This document shows positions 44,473 through 52,897 of a stretch of DNA of 53,402 bases, piece by piece. The position numbers and the translations under genes were made by a program. Source of the stretch: Bacillota bacterium (GTDB lineage: Bacteria; Bacillota; UBA994; UBA5500); the NCBI GenBank assembly GCA_029781045.1, contig JAKOXL010000022.1:1-53402 (forward strand). The letters run 5' to 3'. Position 1 is the stretch's first letter; each line of letters starts with the position of its first letter. A model generated the notes under the pieces. The model was not told where the DNA came from, ran no database searches, and was given only the letters and a program-made list of their open reading frames with translations.

Positions 44473-45701
44473 ATGCCCAATGAAACAGCCAATAAATCGC
44501 GAGTTCTGGAGCGCAAGATGAGTAAGCAAAGAAGAATCATGCGGCTAGTGCTTCTGCTATTACCTATTCCCCTTGCTCTCTTGGCCCTGACTTCAATGGT
44601 ATTTGCAATCCAGTCTATAAAGGCACCTCTAGAAATAGAACAGGTAGTAGCTACACAAGTGTTAGAGCAGGAGGTTGTTTTTGACTATACAGCCACCCCC
44701 AGGATCTCTACCCTCTACCCTACTCGCGCACAACTGGGACGACAGACAACATATTTGGTTAATCTCTTAGATCAGTTCACCGTTCATATTAAGGGCCAAG
44801 TGAAAGCCCAACTGACATGAAACTGGAAGGAGCTCATCAAGTAACTATGCGCGTGGAGGCCGGCAACGTCTGGGCCAAAGACTACGTACTTAGCCCGGAA
44901 AAGCCTTTCTCCGGCGTTGGTGAATTTGTGGCTCTGGACCTTTCTCTCGTTTTGCCACTAAGAGATGTTATGAGTTTTGGTGAGCAGGTATCTAAAGAAG
45001 CCGGAGTCGCTACTGGAGTCTACAAGCTTACTCTGTTCCCGTACATGAAGACCAAAACGGTTGGCGATGGCCCGGCGCTTACCAATGAGTTCATGCCTTC
45101 TTTCGCCTTTGAACTATCCGGCCCCCTACTAACTCCCAGAGGAGTACCTCCGCAAGGGAGCTATTACGAAGAGTACGATCCTTCCCAGGATCTAGTTCAA
45201 AGCCACAGCGTTTCTCAGCCGATAATCGAGTTGGTGCCCAATTCCTTTTCTGTACTTGGACGTAGTATACCTGTGCCTACAGCCCGGATACTTAGCACCA
45301 GCGTGACATTGCTTTCCTCTTGTCTGGCCCTTTTCCTGCTGGTAAGCAACAACAAGAACAGGGTCAGGCTGACAGAAGCGGAGCTGATCAAAAAGCGATA
45401 TGGGGGAAGGATTATCGAAGTCAAAGCTGGTTCGCTAGATCTAGGTAAGCAGCGGCTACAATCGGGCAGCTTTCAAGCCCTACTGTCCCTCGCCGATGAG
45501 CGGGATAAATCCATTTTCTACACTGGCCAGATTGACGGGGTGCCCAGCACTAATACCTATTACCTCATCGATGGTGATATAGTCTACTTCTATACAATGC
45601 CTGGAGGCTCTGAGATACAGTGCTGGAATACACCTCTCCCGCCGAGGAAAGGCGGGCCCATCAAGCCTTACGGTTATACCGCTATATATCGTGGGCCCTG
45701 A
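44473..45701 (+). CDS. DUF5305-family membrane protein, split by a frame change
   Basis: Two frames cover one domain. The first (44473-44820) has a signal/anchor (RLVLLLLPIPLALLALTSMVFA) and FDYTATPRISTLYPTRAQLG, and ends at TGA. The second starts at ATG 44817 (ATGA overlap) and continues with MKLEGAHQVTMRVEAGNVWAKDYVLS, GVYKLTLFPYM, FAFELSGPLLTP, a second membrane helix (RILSTSVTLLSSCLALFLLV), and a cytoplasmic end (YYLIDGDIVYFYTM). The strand pattern runs straight across the junction, so a one-base loss in a single DUF5305 gene is likely; coupled translation of two halves is the alternative. Such proteins commonly sit beside S26B signal peptidases. The last 27 codons overlap the next gene. 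Confidence 0.6.
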
Positions 45702-47848
45702 CTTCGGTCTTGTATCTGCTGGACGTACCGCGCTTCAACCTGAGTGTAGCTCTGGGGGTCGTCATTGCCCTGCTGTTGGCAGGTCATCTAGCCAGCAGGT
45801 TCTATCAACGCCTAGATCTAACCAGGAATCTGGCAGTGACCTTAATTCTTGTAGAGACCATCGGAATCGCCCTGTTACTTATTCCTACCGGTGGCTTAAG
45901 TAGCCCTTTCATCTGGTACTCCCTTAACCCCATACTCATGGCAGCCCTCATGTTGGCAATACCCTATTGCTGGTTGGTGCTGACTGTCTTCTTAGGAGCA
46001 GCCACCTTGGGGAGTGTACTGCTGTTTGGCGAGTCACTGCAGGAAGTATGGGCTGGTAGAAGTTGGGCAATTGCCGCCTTCATTATGATCACCGCTGGAG
46101 CATCGGTGTTTTCCTACTTGATGGCCGCCCTGCGCAGAGCCTACACCCAGCTGGATGCCATGCACAGACAAACGCAGCACCTGCTGGTGGTGCAGGAGCA
46201 AAACCGGATAGCCAATGAGATCCATGATGGGGTCTCCCAGCACCTGTTCAGCATTGTCTGTGCTTTGCACAGTCTGCGACAACGGAACTCCCATATTCAG
46301 GACAGGGAGACGCAGGAGCAATTGCAGTTAATAAGCCAGACAGCCACCCGGGCGGCTCAAGAACTGCGAGCCTCCATTTACCGCATCAAACCCAGTGCCA
46401 ATAGTGGTCAAGCCTTCATAACGGCCTTAGCCGCCCAGTTGGACGATATAGCTAAACTCAATGATGTAAGAATCAATCTAGAAACTACAGGTAATGAAGA
46501 TGCGGTCAGTCCAGCACTTCGGCAAGCAATAACACGCATTGTCAAAGAAGCAGTGGCTAACGCCATTAGACACGGCCGCTGCTCTACGGTTGACATTGAA
46601 CTGGCTATGCAGCCTGGTAGCCTAGCGCCAGAAATTCAGGATGATGGAATAGGTTTTGATCCGCAAAGCAGGAAGCATGAAGGCCTGGGCCTTGGCAACA
46701 TGGTTAGCTTGGCAGCCAACTTCAATGGAAGCTTGGAAGTCAGGAGTGCACCTGAAGAAGGCACCTACATTTCAATGGTAATTATTGTATTGCTGGCGGC
46801 CATTGGTACTGGCATCAGTGGACGACCATTTCTACTCTCGGTTATTCGCTCCTACAGTATGTACCCGCTACTCTCGCGCGGAGACCTGGTTTTGATAGCC
46901 CCAGTAGGTTCTCAACAGTCCCTTCACACAGGGGATATTGTTCTGTTTAAGACAGAGAAGGGAAACTTGGCTAACAAGGGGTGGGTGATTCATCGTATTG
47001 TGGGTGGCAATGAGGTGGATGGTTATATTACCCAAGGAGACAACAATGGGGAGACCGACCAGGAAAACGGGGGAGCCCCTCCTATCAAACGGGACTGGAT
47101 AGCCAGCCGAGCCCTGACCATCGCAGGTGTGCCCATTAAAGTGCCTTTGCTAGGATACATCCCCCTCTGGGTAGAGCAGTTTCAGAAAAATACCTATTCT
47201 TTCCCCCTCATTGGCCTAGGTTTGGCTCTTATTCTGGCCGCCAGCGAGCTGGTACCAGATGGAAAGCGAAGACGATCTAAACGGGAGTCAAAACTGGACA
47301 AGGCCATGTTGTATGTGTTTGGGGGAACAACTTTAAGCCTGGTCTTAACCGCATCCATGCTAGCTGCCAGTCAAAATCTGACGCTGTTATACGAGGTTTC
47401 GGATACCAGTAGAGGGATACTTATGGGCAGCGACGTAGGCATTTTACCAATAGGTGAAGAGATAGAGCGGCCTCTAGTAGAACTGAGCAACAAGACTTTC
47501 TTGCCCGTAGTCAGCACCTGCACCACCAAGGATAGGCAGATAAGTTTTAGCCATGACTATCTCTATTTACTGAAGGAACAGAAACTGGAGGCCAGCTTCA
47601 AGGTCAGTGCGCAGACGCCGGGCAAGTATGAAAGCAAAGTGTGGGTAGGCATGTTCTTCCCCTTCCTCCCCGCTCCCGTTATTTACTGGCTGGCCAAGCG
47701 CAGTTACTGGTTGGCTCTGTTCGTAGTGGCGCTGATACCGGCCCTGCCCATCATCAGCTATCCCCTTTGGGATAGTACTTTGCGCCGACAAGCTGGGCGC
47801 GAACTGTCCAGAAGCTGGCGGCGTTGGCGGGCAAAACTCCCTATCTGA
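45620..47848 (+). CDS. Histidine kinase fused to S26B (SipW-like) signal peptidase
   Basis: 742 residues in one frame. Residues 1-185: about five to six membrane helices. Residues about 190-260: HisKA_3 phosphoacceptor QNRIANEIHDGVSQHLFSIV. Residues about 305-385: ATPase with KEAVANAIRHG (N box), DDGIGFDP (G1) and GLGLGNM (G2), ending GTYIS. Then a helix (MVIIVLLAAIGTGISG) leads into a signal peptidase: LSVIRSYSMYPLLSRGDLV (catalytic Ser), WVIHRIVGG (His), GYITQGDNN, and two or three more helices. The kinase-to-peptidase order is topologically sound. No response regulator is adjacent. ATG 46775 could start the peptidase alone, and TAA in the +1 frame at 46779 suggests a one-base change may have joined two genes. 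Confidence 0.75.
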   Translation: MLEYTSPAEERRAHQALRLYRYISWALTSVLYLLDVPRFNLSVALGVVIALLLAGHLASRFYQRLDLTRNLAVTLILVETIGIALLLIPTGGLSSPFIWYSLNPILMAALMLAIPYCWLVLTVFLGAATLGSVLLFGESLQEVWAGRSWAIAAFIMITAGASVFSYLMAALRRAYTQLDAMHRQTQHLLVVQEQNRIANEIHDGVSQHLFSIVCALHSLRQRNSHIQDRETQEQLQLISQTATRAAQELRASIYRIKPSANSGQAFITALAAQLDDIAKLNDVRINLETTGNEDAVSPALRQAITRIVKEAVANAIRHGRCSTVDIELAMQPGSLAPEIQDDGIGFDPQSRKHEGLGLGNMVSLAANFNGSLEVRSAPEEGTYISMVIIVLLAAIGTGISGRPFLLSVIRSYSMYPLLSRGDLVLIAPVGSQQSLHTGDIVLFKTEKGNLANKGWVIHRIVGGNEVDGYITQGDNNGETDQENGGAPPIKRDWIASRALTIAGVPIKVPLLGYIPLWVEQFQKNTYSFPLIGLGLALILAASELVPDGKRRRSKRESKLDKAMLYVFGGTTLSLVLTASMLAASQNLTLLYEVSDTSRGILMGSDVGILPIGEEIERPLVELSNKTFLPVVSTCTTKDRQISFSHDYLYLLKEQKLEASFKVSAQTPGKYESKVWVGMFFPFLPAPVIYWLAKRSYWLALFVVALIPALPIISYPLWDSTLRRQAGRELSRSWRRWRAKLPI

Positions 47849-47964
47849 ACAAGAGAAAGTATTTCGCGGCGCTAATTGTTTCGCTGTCAACAGAAGGAGA
47901 AGGAACAACCATAGCGAATTAGCCCTCTAGTGAAATAACCAGCAGAAAGCGGGTGTATTAGCTC

Positions 47965-49302
47965 ATGTTTGATAAGGAAGGGCTCGTAGAGATTGCCCGG
48001 CGGGCTCTCTCTTATAGCCAAGCTGAACAAACCCAAGTAAGTGTCATCGCCGAAACCATGGATCTAACCCGTTTTAACAACAATGAGATACATCAGAGCC
48101 TCTCGCGGGATAACTTAACTTTGATGGTTAAGGTTATTGACAACAGCCGCATAGGCGTTGCTAGCACCAACAAGATAACTGCCAGAGATATTGAGGCCGC
48201 TGTTGATCAGGCCCGTTTCTTCGCCAGCCTGCAACCGCCCAATGAAGACTTGGCCGACCTACCTACTCCCCGCCCTATTCCCTCAACTCCAAAGCTGGAC
48301 TACAGCGTTGTCTTGACTACGCCGGAGCAAAGGGCAGCTTGGGCCCAGCGTACAATTGAGATAGCACGTAGTGCCAATCTATCTTCATCGGGCACCATAT
48401 CCTTTGGCATTGAGCAACATCTCATCCTCAATTCCCAGGGTGTGGAAGCCTATCATGAAACGGCCAGCGGTTTCTATCGTACGATTATGAACAACGGGGA
48501 TATCACCGGCTATGCGGACCGCATTATCAAGAACGCAGACGATTTCCAAGTGGAGCCAGTGGCGAACGAGGCCAGAGAGAAAGCCACTCTTTTTAACCAG
48601 TCAATAGATATAACTCCCGACGAATATGTGACCATTTTTGAACCGGTGGCGGTGGCTGACTTGCTGCGCTTTTTGGCCTACACCAGCTTTGGTGCAGCGG
48701 CCAAGCAAGAAGGTCGCAGTTTCATGGCCACCCAAATGGGGCAGCAGGTGATGAGTCCGTGTGTTTCTATATGGGATGATGCCTTAGATCCGGAGTGTAT
48801 TATCCAACCTTTTGATATCGAAGGGGTTCCCAAGCAAAAGGTGCGGCTGATCGACCGAGGAGTTGCTGTAGGGGTGGTATATGATACCCAAACCGCCCAT
48901 AAGGAGAGCAAGCTTTCTACAGGCCATGCCAGTAGCGGTTATTACGGAGCCACACCAAGACACATGTTAATGGCTCCAGGCGATATGCCCCTAGAGGAGA
49001 TGATTCGCACAACTAAACGCGGTATTTTGGTAACCCGCTTTCACTATACTCACTGCCCCGATCCCCTGCGGGTAGTGGCCACCGGCACCACTCGCGATGG
49101 CACCTTCCTTATTGAAGATGGTCAGATTGTGGCCCGCTTAAAGAACCTACGCTTTACCGACAGTGTGCTTACCGCTTTCTCCCGGGTTTCGGGCATTTCT
49201 CCCGACCGCCGTCTCGCCCGGGACTGGTGGTCGACCTATACTTCCGTGTTACCCGCCATCCGGGTTGACGGTTTCAATTTCACTGGCGCTACTACATTCT
49301 AA
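47965..49302 (+). CDS. TldD/PmbA-family protein (PmbA/TldE-like partner)
   Basis: 445 residues. TRFNNNEIHQSLSRDNLTL... VKVIDNSRIGVAS, SSGTISFGIEQHLILNSQGVEA, then IEGVPKQKVRLIDRGVAVGVVYDT and MLMAPGDMPLEEMIRTTKRGILVTRFHY. It lacks an HExxxH motif, as expected for the non-catalytic partner of a TldD/TldE pair. It lies 13 bases before tldD. The pair is a zinc protease that degrades or trims unfolded peptides. The ribosome site is weak. Confidence 0.88.
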   Translation: MFDKEGLVEIARRALSYSQAEQTQVSVIAETMDLTRFNNNEIHQSLSRDNLTLMVKVIDNSRIGVASTNKITARDIEAAVDQARFFASLQPPNEDLADLPTPRPIPSTPKLDYSVVLTTPEQRAAWAQRTIEIARSANLSSSGTISFGIEQHLILNSQGVEAYHETASGFYRTIMNNGDITGYADRIIKNADDFQVEPVANEAREKATLFNQSIDITPDEYVTIFEPVAVADLLRFLAYTSFGAAAKQEGRSFMATQMGQQVMSPCVSIWDDALDPECIIQPFDIEGVPKQKVRLIDRGVAVGVVYDTQTAHKESKLSTGHASSGYYGATPRHMLMAPGDMPLEEMIRTTKRGILVTRFHYTHCPDPLRVVATGTTRDGTFLIEDGQIVARLKNLRFTDSVLTAFSRVSGISPDRRLARDWWSTYTSVLPAIRVDGFNFTGATTF

Positions 49303-49315
49303 GGAGGATTACCGA

Positions 49316-50755
49316 ATGCGCGATATTCTCAGCAAAGGGCTGGATTTAGCCACCAAACTGGGAGCTAGCTATGCTGACATCCGCGTGACCAAACGGGAAA
49401 CGGAGCAAATAACAGCTAAGAATGGCCATATTGAGAACCTGACACGGGGCGGAGATGAAGGTTTTGGAGTGCGAGTGCTCAAGAATGGGGCCTGGGGATT
49501 TGCGGCCACCCCCATCCTACGAGAGGGTGATCTGGAGAGAAAAATCGAAGCGGTGGTGCAAAAAGCGGTAGCCATCGCACAAGCCGCCAGCCGTGTAAAT
49601 CGCCGTCCGGTAGAGCTCGCCCCAGTAGAAAGTGTGCGCACCACTTACAAGACCCCTGCCAAGATCGATCCTTTCGCTATGCCACTGGAACGGAAACTGC
49701 AGGATTTGACGGAAATAACCAAGGCTCTGGCTTGTCTACCGGAGATTCGCGTTACCACTGCCAGTCTGCGCCTGTTCAAAGAGCAGAAGACTTTTGCCAG
49801 TACGGAAGGCAGTCACATAGAGCAATCCATTTTGCAAAGCGGTATTGCTGCCAGTGCTTTGGCTACCGGCAAGGGGCGGGCCGAACGGCGCTCATTTGCC
49901 GACCATGGAACCGGTGGCTATGAGCTGGTTGAAAACATGAAAGTGCGGGAACAGGCTCCTCGTATTGCGGGGGAAGCCGTTGCCTTGCTCAGTGCCGACA
50001 ACTGTCCGGTGGGAGAAAACACTCTTATTTTAGGAGGACACCAGATGGCTCTGCAGTTACATGAGTCGACGGGACATCCAACGGAACTGGACCGGGCCCT
50101 AGGCAGTGAAGCCACCTTTGCTGGTACCAGCTTTCTCTTGCCAGAAATGCTCAATAAGTACCGCTACGGATCAGAAGTAGTTAACATAGATATGGATGCC
50201 ACTATTCCAGGTGGTTTGGGCACCTTTGCCTACGACGACGAGGGTGTGCCAGCCCAATGTACTCCTCTGATTGAGGCCGGCATTTTTAGAAACTACACAA
50301 CCTCCCGTGAAACGGCCCCTCAATTTGGTCAGACCAGCAATGGAGCTATGCTGGCCGACGGTTGGAGCAACTTCCCGCTAATTCGCATGACTAATGTTTC
50401 TCTGTGCCCAGGCGATTGGACTTTGGAAGAAATAATCAAGGACACAAAGCGAGGCGTGCTCATGGATGGGCAGAAGAGTTGGAGTCTTGATGACAAGCGC
50501 GTGAACTTCCATTTTGGCTGTGAAATAGGCTGGGAAATTGAAAACGGAGAGATAACCCGCTTGTTACGCAACAACGCTTACACCGATCTTACGCCCCATT
50601 TCTGGAACTCCTGCGATGCGGTGGCAAGCAAAGAATACTGGCATTGTTGGGGGTTACCGTCATGTGCTAAGGGCGAGCCGGTGCAAATTGCTAATGTGGG
50701 CCACGGGGCAGCACCAGCCCGCTTCCGTGGCATTCGTATCGGTGTTGAGGCCTAA
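49316..50755 (+). CDS. tldD: TldD-family zinc metalloprotease
   Basis: 479 residues. The catalytic ALQLHESTGHPTELDRALGSEA contains the HExxxH motif; it is followed by IPGGLGTFAYDDEGVPAQ and TTSRETAPQFGQTSNGAMLADGW. N-terminal DIRVTKRETEQITAKNG is typical of the family. ATG 49316 follows AAGGAGG; a longer in-frame reading from 49163 lies inside the partner gene. It forms the active subunit of the TldD/TldE-type protease with its neighbour. Confidence 0.93.
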   Translation: MRDILSKGLDLATKLGASYADIRVTKRETEQITAKNGHIENLTRGGDEGFGVRVLKNGAWGFAATPILREGDLERKIEAVVQKAVAIAQAASRVNRRPVELAPVESVRTTYKTPAKIDPFAMPLERKLQDLTEITKALACLPEIRVTTASLRLFKEQKTFASTEGSHIEQSILQSGIAASALATGKGRAERRSFADHGTGGYELVENMKVREQAPRIAGEAVALLSADNCPVGENTLILGGHQMALQLHESTGHPTELDRALGSEATFAGTSFLLPEMLNKYRYGSEVVNIDMDATIPGGLGTFAYDDEGVPAQCTPLIEAGIFRNYTTSRETAPQFGQTSNGAMLADGWSNFPLIRMTNVSLCPGDWTLEEIIKDTKRGVLMDGQKSWSLDDKRVNFHFGCEIGWEIENGEITRLLRNNAYTDLTPHFWNSCDAVASKEYWHCWGLPSCAKGEPVQIANVGHGAAPARFRGIRIGVEA

Positions 50756-50778
50756 AGACAAATATTCCGACCAGTGTT

Positions 50779-50809
50779 GGGCTATCCTAAACCGTGGGTA
50801 GCCCTTTTT
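50779..50809 (+). terminator. Terminator after tldD
   Basis: Stem GGGCTA/TAGCCC with a 14-base loop, then TTTTT. Confidence 0.65.
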
Positions 50810-50889
50810 GTTCTCTAGATACACAAAGCACGTGTCTCGTTAACAAAATGACAAAACGCCTCCCTCATGTCTTGCCAAACCGACAAATA

Positions 50890-50898
50890 TGCTATAAT
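50890..50898 (+). promoter_or_regulatory. Extended -10 promoter of the FMN-binding lipoprotein gene
   Basis: TGCTATAAT, about 92 bases before the start codon. TTGCCA lies 15 bases upstream of the hexamer. Confidence 0.7.
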
Positions 50899-50930
50899 GT
50901 ATTAGCTAAGAGTTTCACATTCACTATATA

Positions 50931-50963
50931 CAAATATTACGTTAATTTTAAACGTAATATTTG
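50931..50963. promoter_or_regulatory. Perfect 13-bp inverted repeat in the leader of the lipoprotein gene
   Basis: Arms CAAATATTACGTT and AACGTAATATTTG around seven bases. It is AT-rich and without U-tract, so an operator downstream of the promoter is more likely than a terminator. No regulator gene is adjacent. Confidence 0.6.
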
Positions 50964-50990
50964 AGAAGAAAGAGGAGACTCATACTTAGG

Positions 50991-51716
50991 ATGAAGAAAC
51001 TACTGTCGCTGTCTATCATTCTTGTCTTGGCCTTTAGCCTGCTTACTGGCTGCAATCAGCCTAAGGCACCGGCCACAACCTATAAGGATGGCACCTATGT
51101 ATCCGTTTCCGATGCCACCGACAAGGGCTACACAAGAGCCGAAGTTACCATTAAGAACGATAAGATCGAATCAGTCAAGTTGGTCGGTATCGACAGCCTC
51201 GGTCTTGAGAAGACAGAAGCTTATGCTTACGAACTGTATCACACCGCCATCGTTGACCTAGCAGAAGAAATGGTCAGCAAGAACACCTGGGATGTGGACA
51301 TCATCACTGGTGCAACCAGCACCTCTGAGCAAGCCAAGCAGGCTGCTAAGCGGGCCATGGAAAAGGCGCTTGTTCAACCCGCTTCCAGCAACAAGTACTT
51401 TGATGGCACCTTCATGGCTATTTCCGAGCAGACTGACAAGGGCTGGACTATCGCTTGGGTTACCTTGGAGAATGACACCATCACCGATGTGAAGATCATC
51501 TCCACCACCAGTAAGACCAACGAAGATGGTAGCAGCACCTTCGTACGCAAAGATGATAGCTATCCTTATCCGCAGTACTTTGAAGCCCTAGAGATCATTC
51601 CGCAGCGCATTGTAGAGAAGAACGGTACCGACATTGAAGTTGTTACTGGCGCAACTGGCACCACTGAACAAGCCATTCAGGCAGTAGACCAGGCATTAGC
51701 TCAGGCAGCTAGGTAA
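50991..51716 (+). CDS. PplA-like lipoprotein with two FMN-binding domains
   Basis: 241 residues. A lipobox LLTGC follows the signal (MKKLLSLSIILVLAFSLLTGC). Two FMN-binding domains follow, each with a flavinylation-type motif: DIITGATSTSEQ near residue 105 and EVVTGATGTTEQ near 220, where the Thr before GAT-S/T-like is the usual FMN attachment site. Each domain begins with YKDGTYVSVS/YFDGTFMAIS and ends in an alanine-rich helix. Listeria PplA, a two-domain flavolipoprotein used in extracellular electron transfer, has the same plan. ApbE, its likely flavinylating enzyme, is the next gene. Confidence 0.88.
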   Translation: MKKLLSLSIILVLAFSLLTGCNQPKAPATTYKDGTYVSVSDATDKGYTRAEVTIKNDKIESVKLVGIDSLGLEKTEAYAYELYHTAIVDLAEEMVSKNTWDVDIITGATSTSEQAKQAAKRAMEKALVQPASSNKYFDGTFMAISEQTDKGWTIAWVTLENDTITDVKIISTTSKTNEDGSSTFVRKDDSYPYPQYFEALEIIPQRIVEKNGTDIEVVTGATGTTEQAIQAVDQALAQAAR

Positions 51717-51734
51717 CAACCAAGCAAGCTTAAC

Positions 51735-51766
51735 AAGCCGGAAGCCCGATGGCTCCGGCTTTATTC
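51735..51766 (+). terminator. Terminator after the lipoprotein gene
   Basis: AAGCCGGAAGCC and GGCTCCGGCTT form a stem with one bulged A and a CGAT loop, followed by TATTCTTT. It separates the lipoprotein transcript from apbE. Confidence 0.7.
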
Positions 51767-51795
51767 TTTGTCTTGACCTCGGCCCGGAAGAGTTA

Positions 51796-51804
51796 TGCTA
51801 TAAT
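51796..51804 (+). promoter_or_regulatory. Extended -10 promoter of apbE
   Basis: TGCTATAAT, 48 bases before the ATG. A TTGACC lies 20 bases upstream of the hexamer, too far for ideal spacing. Confidence 0.65.
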
Positions 51805-51852
51805 AAGTGGATTCAAGTTTCTCGCAAACATTGGCTAGGAGTGAGTTTGCAC

Positions 51853-52884
51853 ATGCGAAAAGGTTTCGTCTGGCTTAGCCTGCTCTTTATCGTGTTAATC
51901 ATTGCTGTCGGTGCATGGCGAGTGGCCGATAACCGTGATGTCAGCAAGTCCGAATTCTTGATGGGCACCTACATGGAAGTTAGAGCCATTGGCCGCCGTG
52001 CCCCTACCGCTCTGGAAAAAGTGTTCGCTCGCTTACGCGAGATCGAAGAACGGATGACACAGCATAGTTCGGGCAGTGAAATCGCGGCCGTCAATGCAAA
52101 GGCCGGCAGCGAGCCGGTCAGAGTTAGCGAAGACACCTTCTTTGTCATCGAAAAGGCTCTTGAGTATAGCCGCCTAACAGGGGGAGTGTTTGACCCCACC
52201 ATTCAGCCAATAGTTAAGCTCTGGCAGATTGGCTCCCCTGAGGCCCGGGTACCGTCACCGGCCGAGATCGAGGCTAACCTTCCTCTGGTAGACTATCGGG
52301 CCGTACAGCTGGACCCCACCCAGAAGTCGGTCTTCTTACCCAAGGCCGGTATGGGACTTGACCTTGGGGGTATAGCAAAAGGGTACGCAGCCGACGAGGC
52401 CGTAGCTATCCTCAAAGCCCATGGGATAAAGAAAGCCATTATCAATTTGGGTGGTAACGTCTACGTCTTAGGAACAAACCTCAACAATGAGCCTTGGAGA
52501 ATAGGCATTCAAGATCCAGAAAACCAGCGGAATCAGTACATCGCCATTGTCAGAACACAGGATTCCACCTTGGTTACATCGGGCCCCTATGAGAGATTTC
52601 TAAAGGTTGGCGACACCGTATACCATCACATCCTTAACCCAACCACCGGCTATCCAGCTGATACGGGGCTGCTAAGCGTAACTATCGTGGCCAGCAAATC
52701 AATTGACGCAGACGCCCTTAGCACCAGTGTCTTTGCTTTGGGCCGCGAAGCCGGCCTTGAGCTGGTAAATAGTTTGGCCGATGTGGAGGCCGTTGTCATT
52801 GATAACCAATACCGGGTCTTTGCCACCCAGGGTATTAGGGACCAGCTTACCATTACTAACCCCAAATACACTTTAATGCCATAG
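51853..52884 (+). CDS. apbE: FAD:protein FMN transferase
   Basis: 343 residues. A membrane-anchor N-terminus (FVWLSLLFIVLIIAVG) is followed by FLMGTYMEVRAIG, LREIEERMT, ALEYSRLTGGVFDPTIQPIVKLW, GMGLDLGGIAKGYAADEA (FAD/Mg site) and INLGGNVYVLG, all ApbE signatures. It attaches FMN from FAD to Thr of target proteins outside the membrane, and the adjacent lipoprotein carries the target motif twice. ATG 51853 is used; GTG 51841 and TTG 51847 are in frame and nearer AGGAG. Confidence 0.95.
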   Translation: MRKGFVWLSLLFIVLIIAVGAWRVADNRDVSKSEFLMGTYMEVRAIGRRAPTALEKVFARLREIEERMTQHSSGSEIAAVNAKAGSEPVRVSEDTFFVIEKALEYSRLTGGVFDPTIQPIVKLWQIGSPEARVPSPAEIEANLPLVDYRAVQLDPTQKSVFLPKAGMGLDLGGIAKGYAADEAVAILKAHGIKKAIINLGGNVYVLGTNLNNEPWRIGIQDPENQRNQYIAIVRTQDSTLVTSGPYERFLKVGDTVYHHILNPTTGYPADTGLLSVTIVASKSIDADALSTSVFALGREAGLELVNSLADVEAVVIDNQYRVFATQGIRDQLTITNPKYTLMP

Positions 52885-52897
52885 GCAGAGGATAGAA

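Noticed and set aside
45620-46780. Two-component pair with a local response regulator
   Set aside because: No receiver-domain gene was found on either side; the kinase is an orphan within this window.
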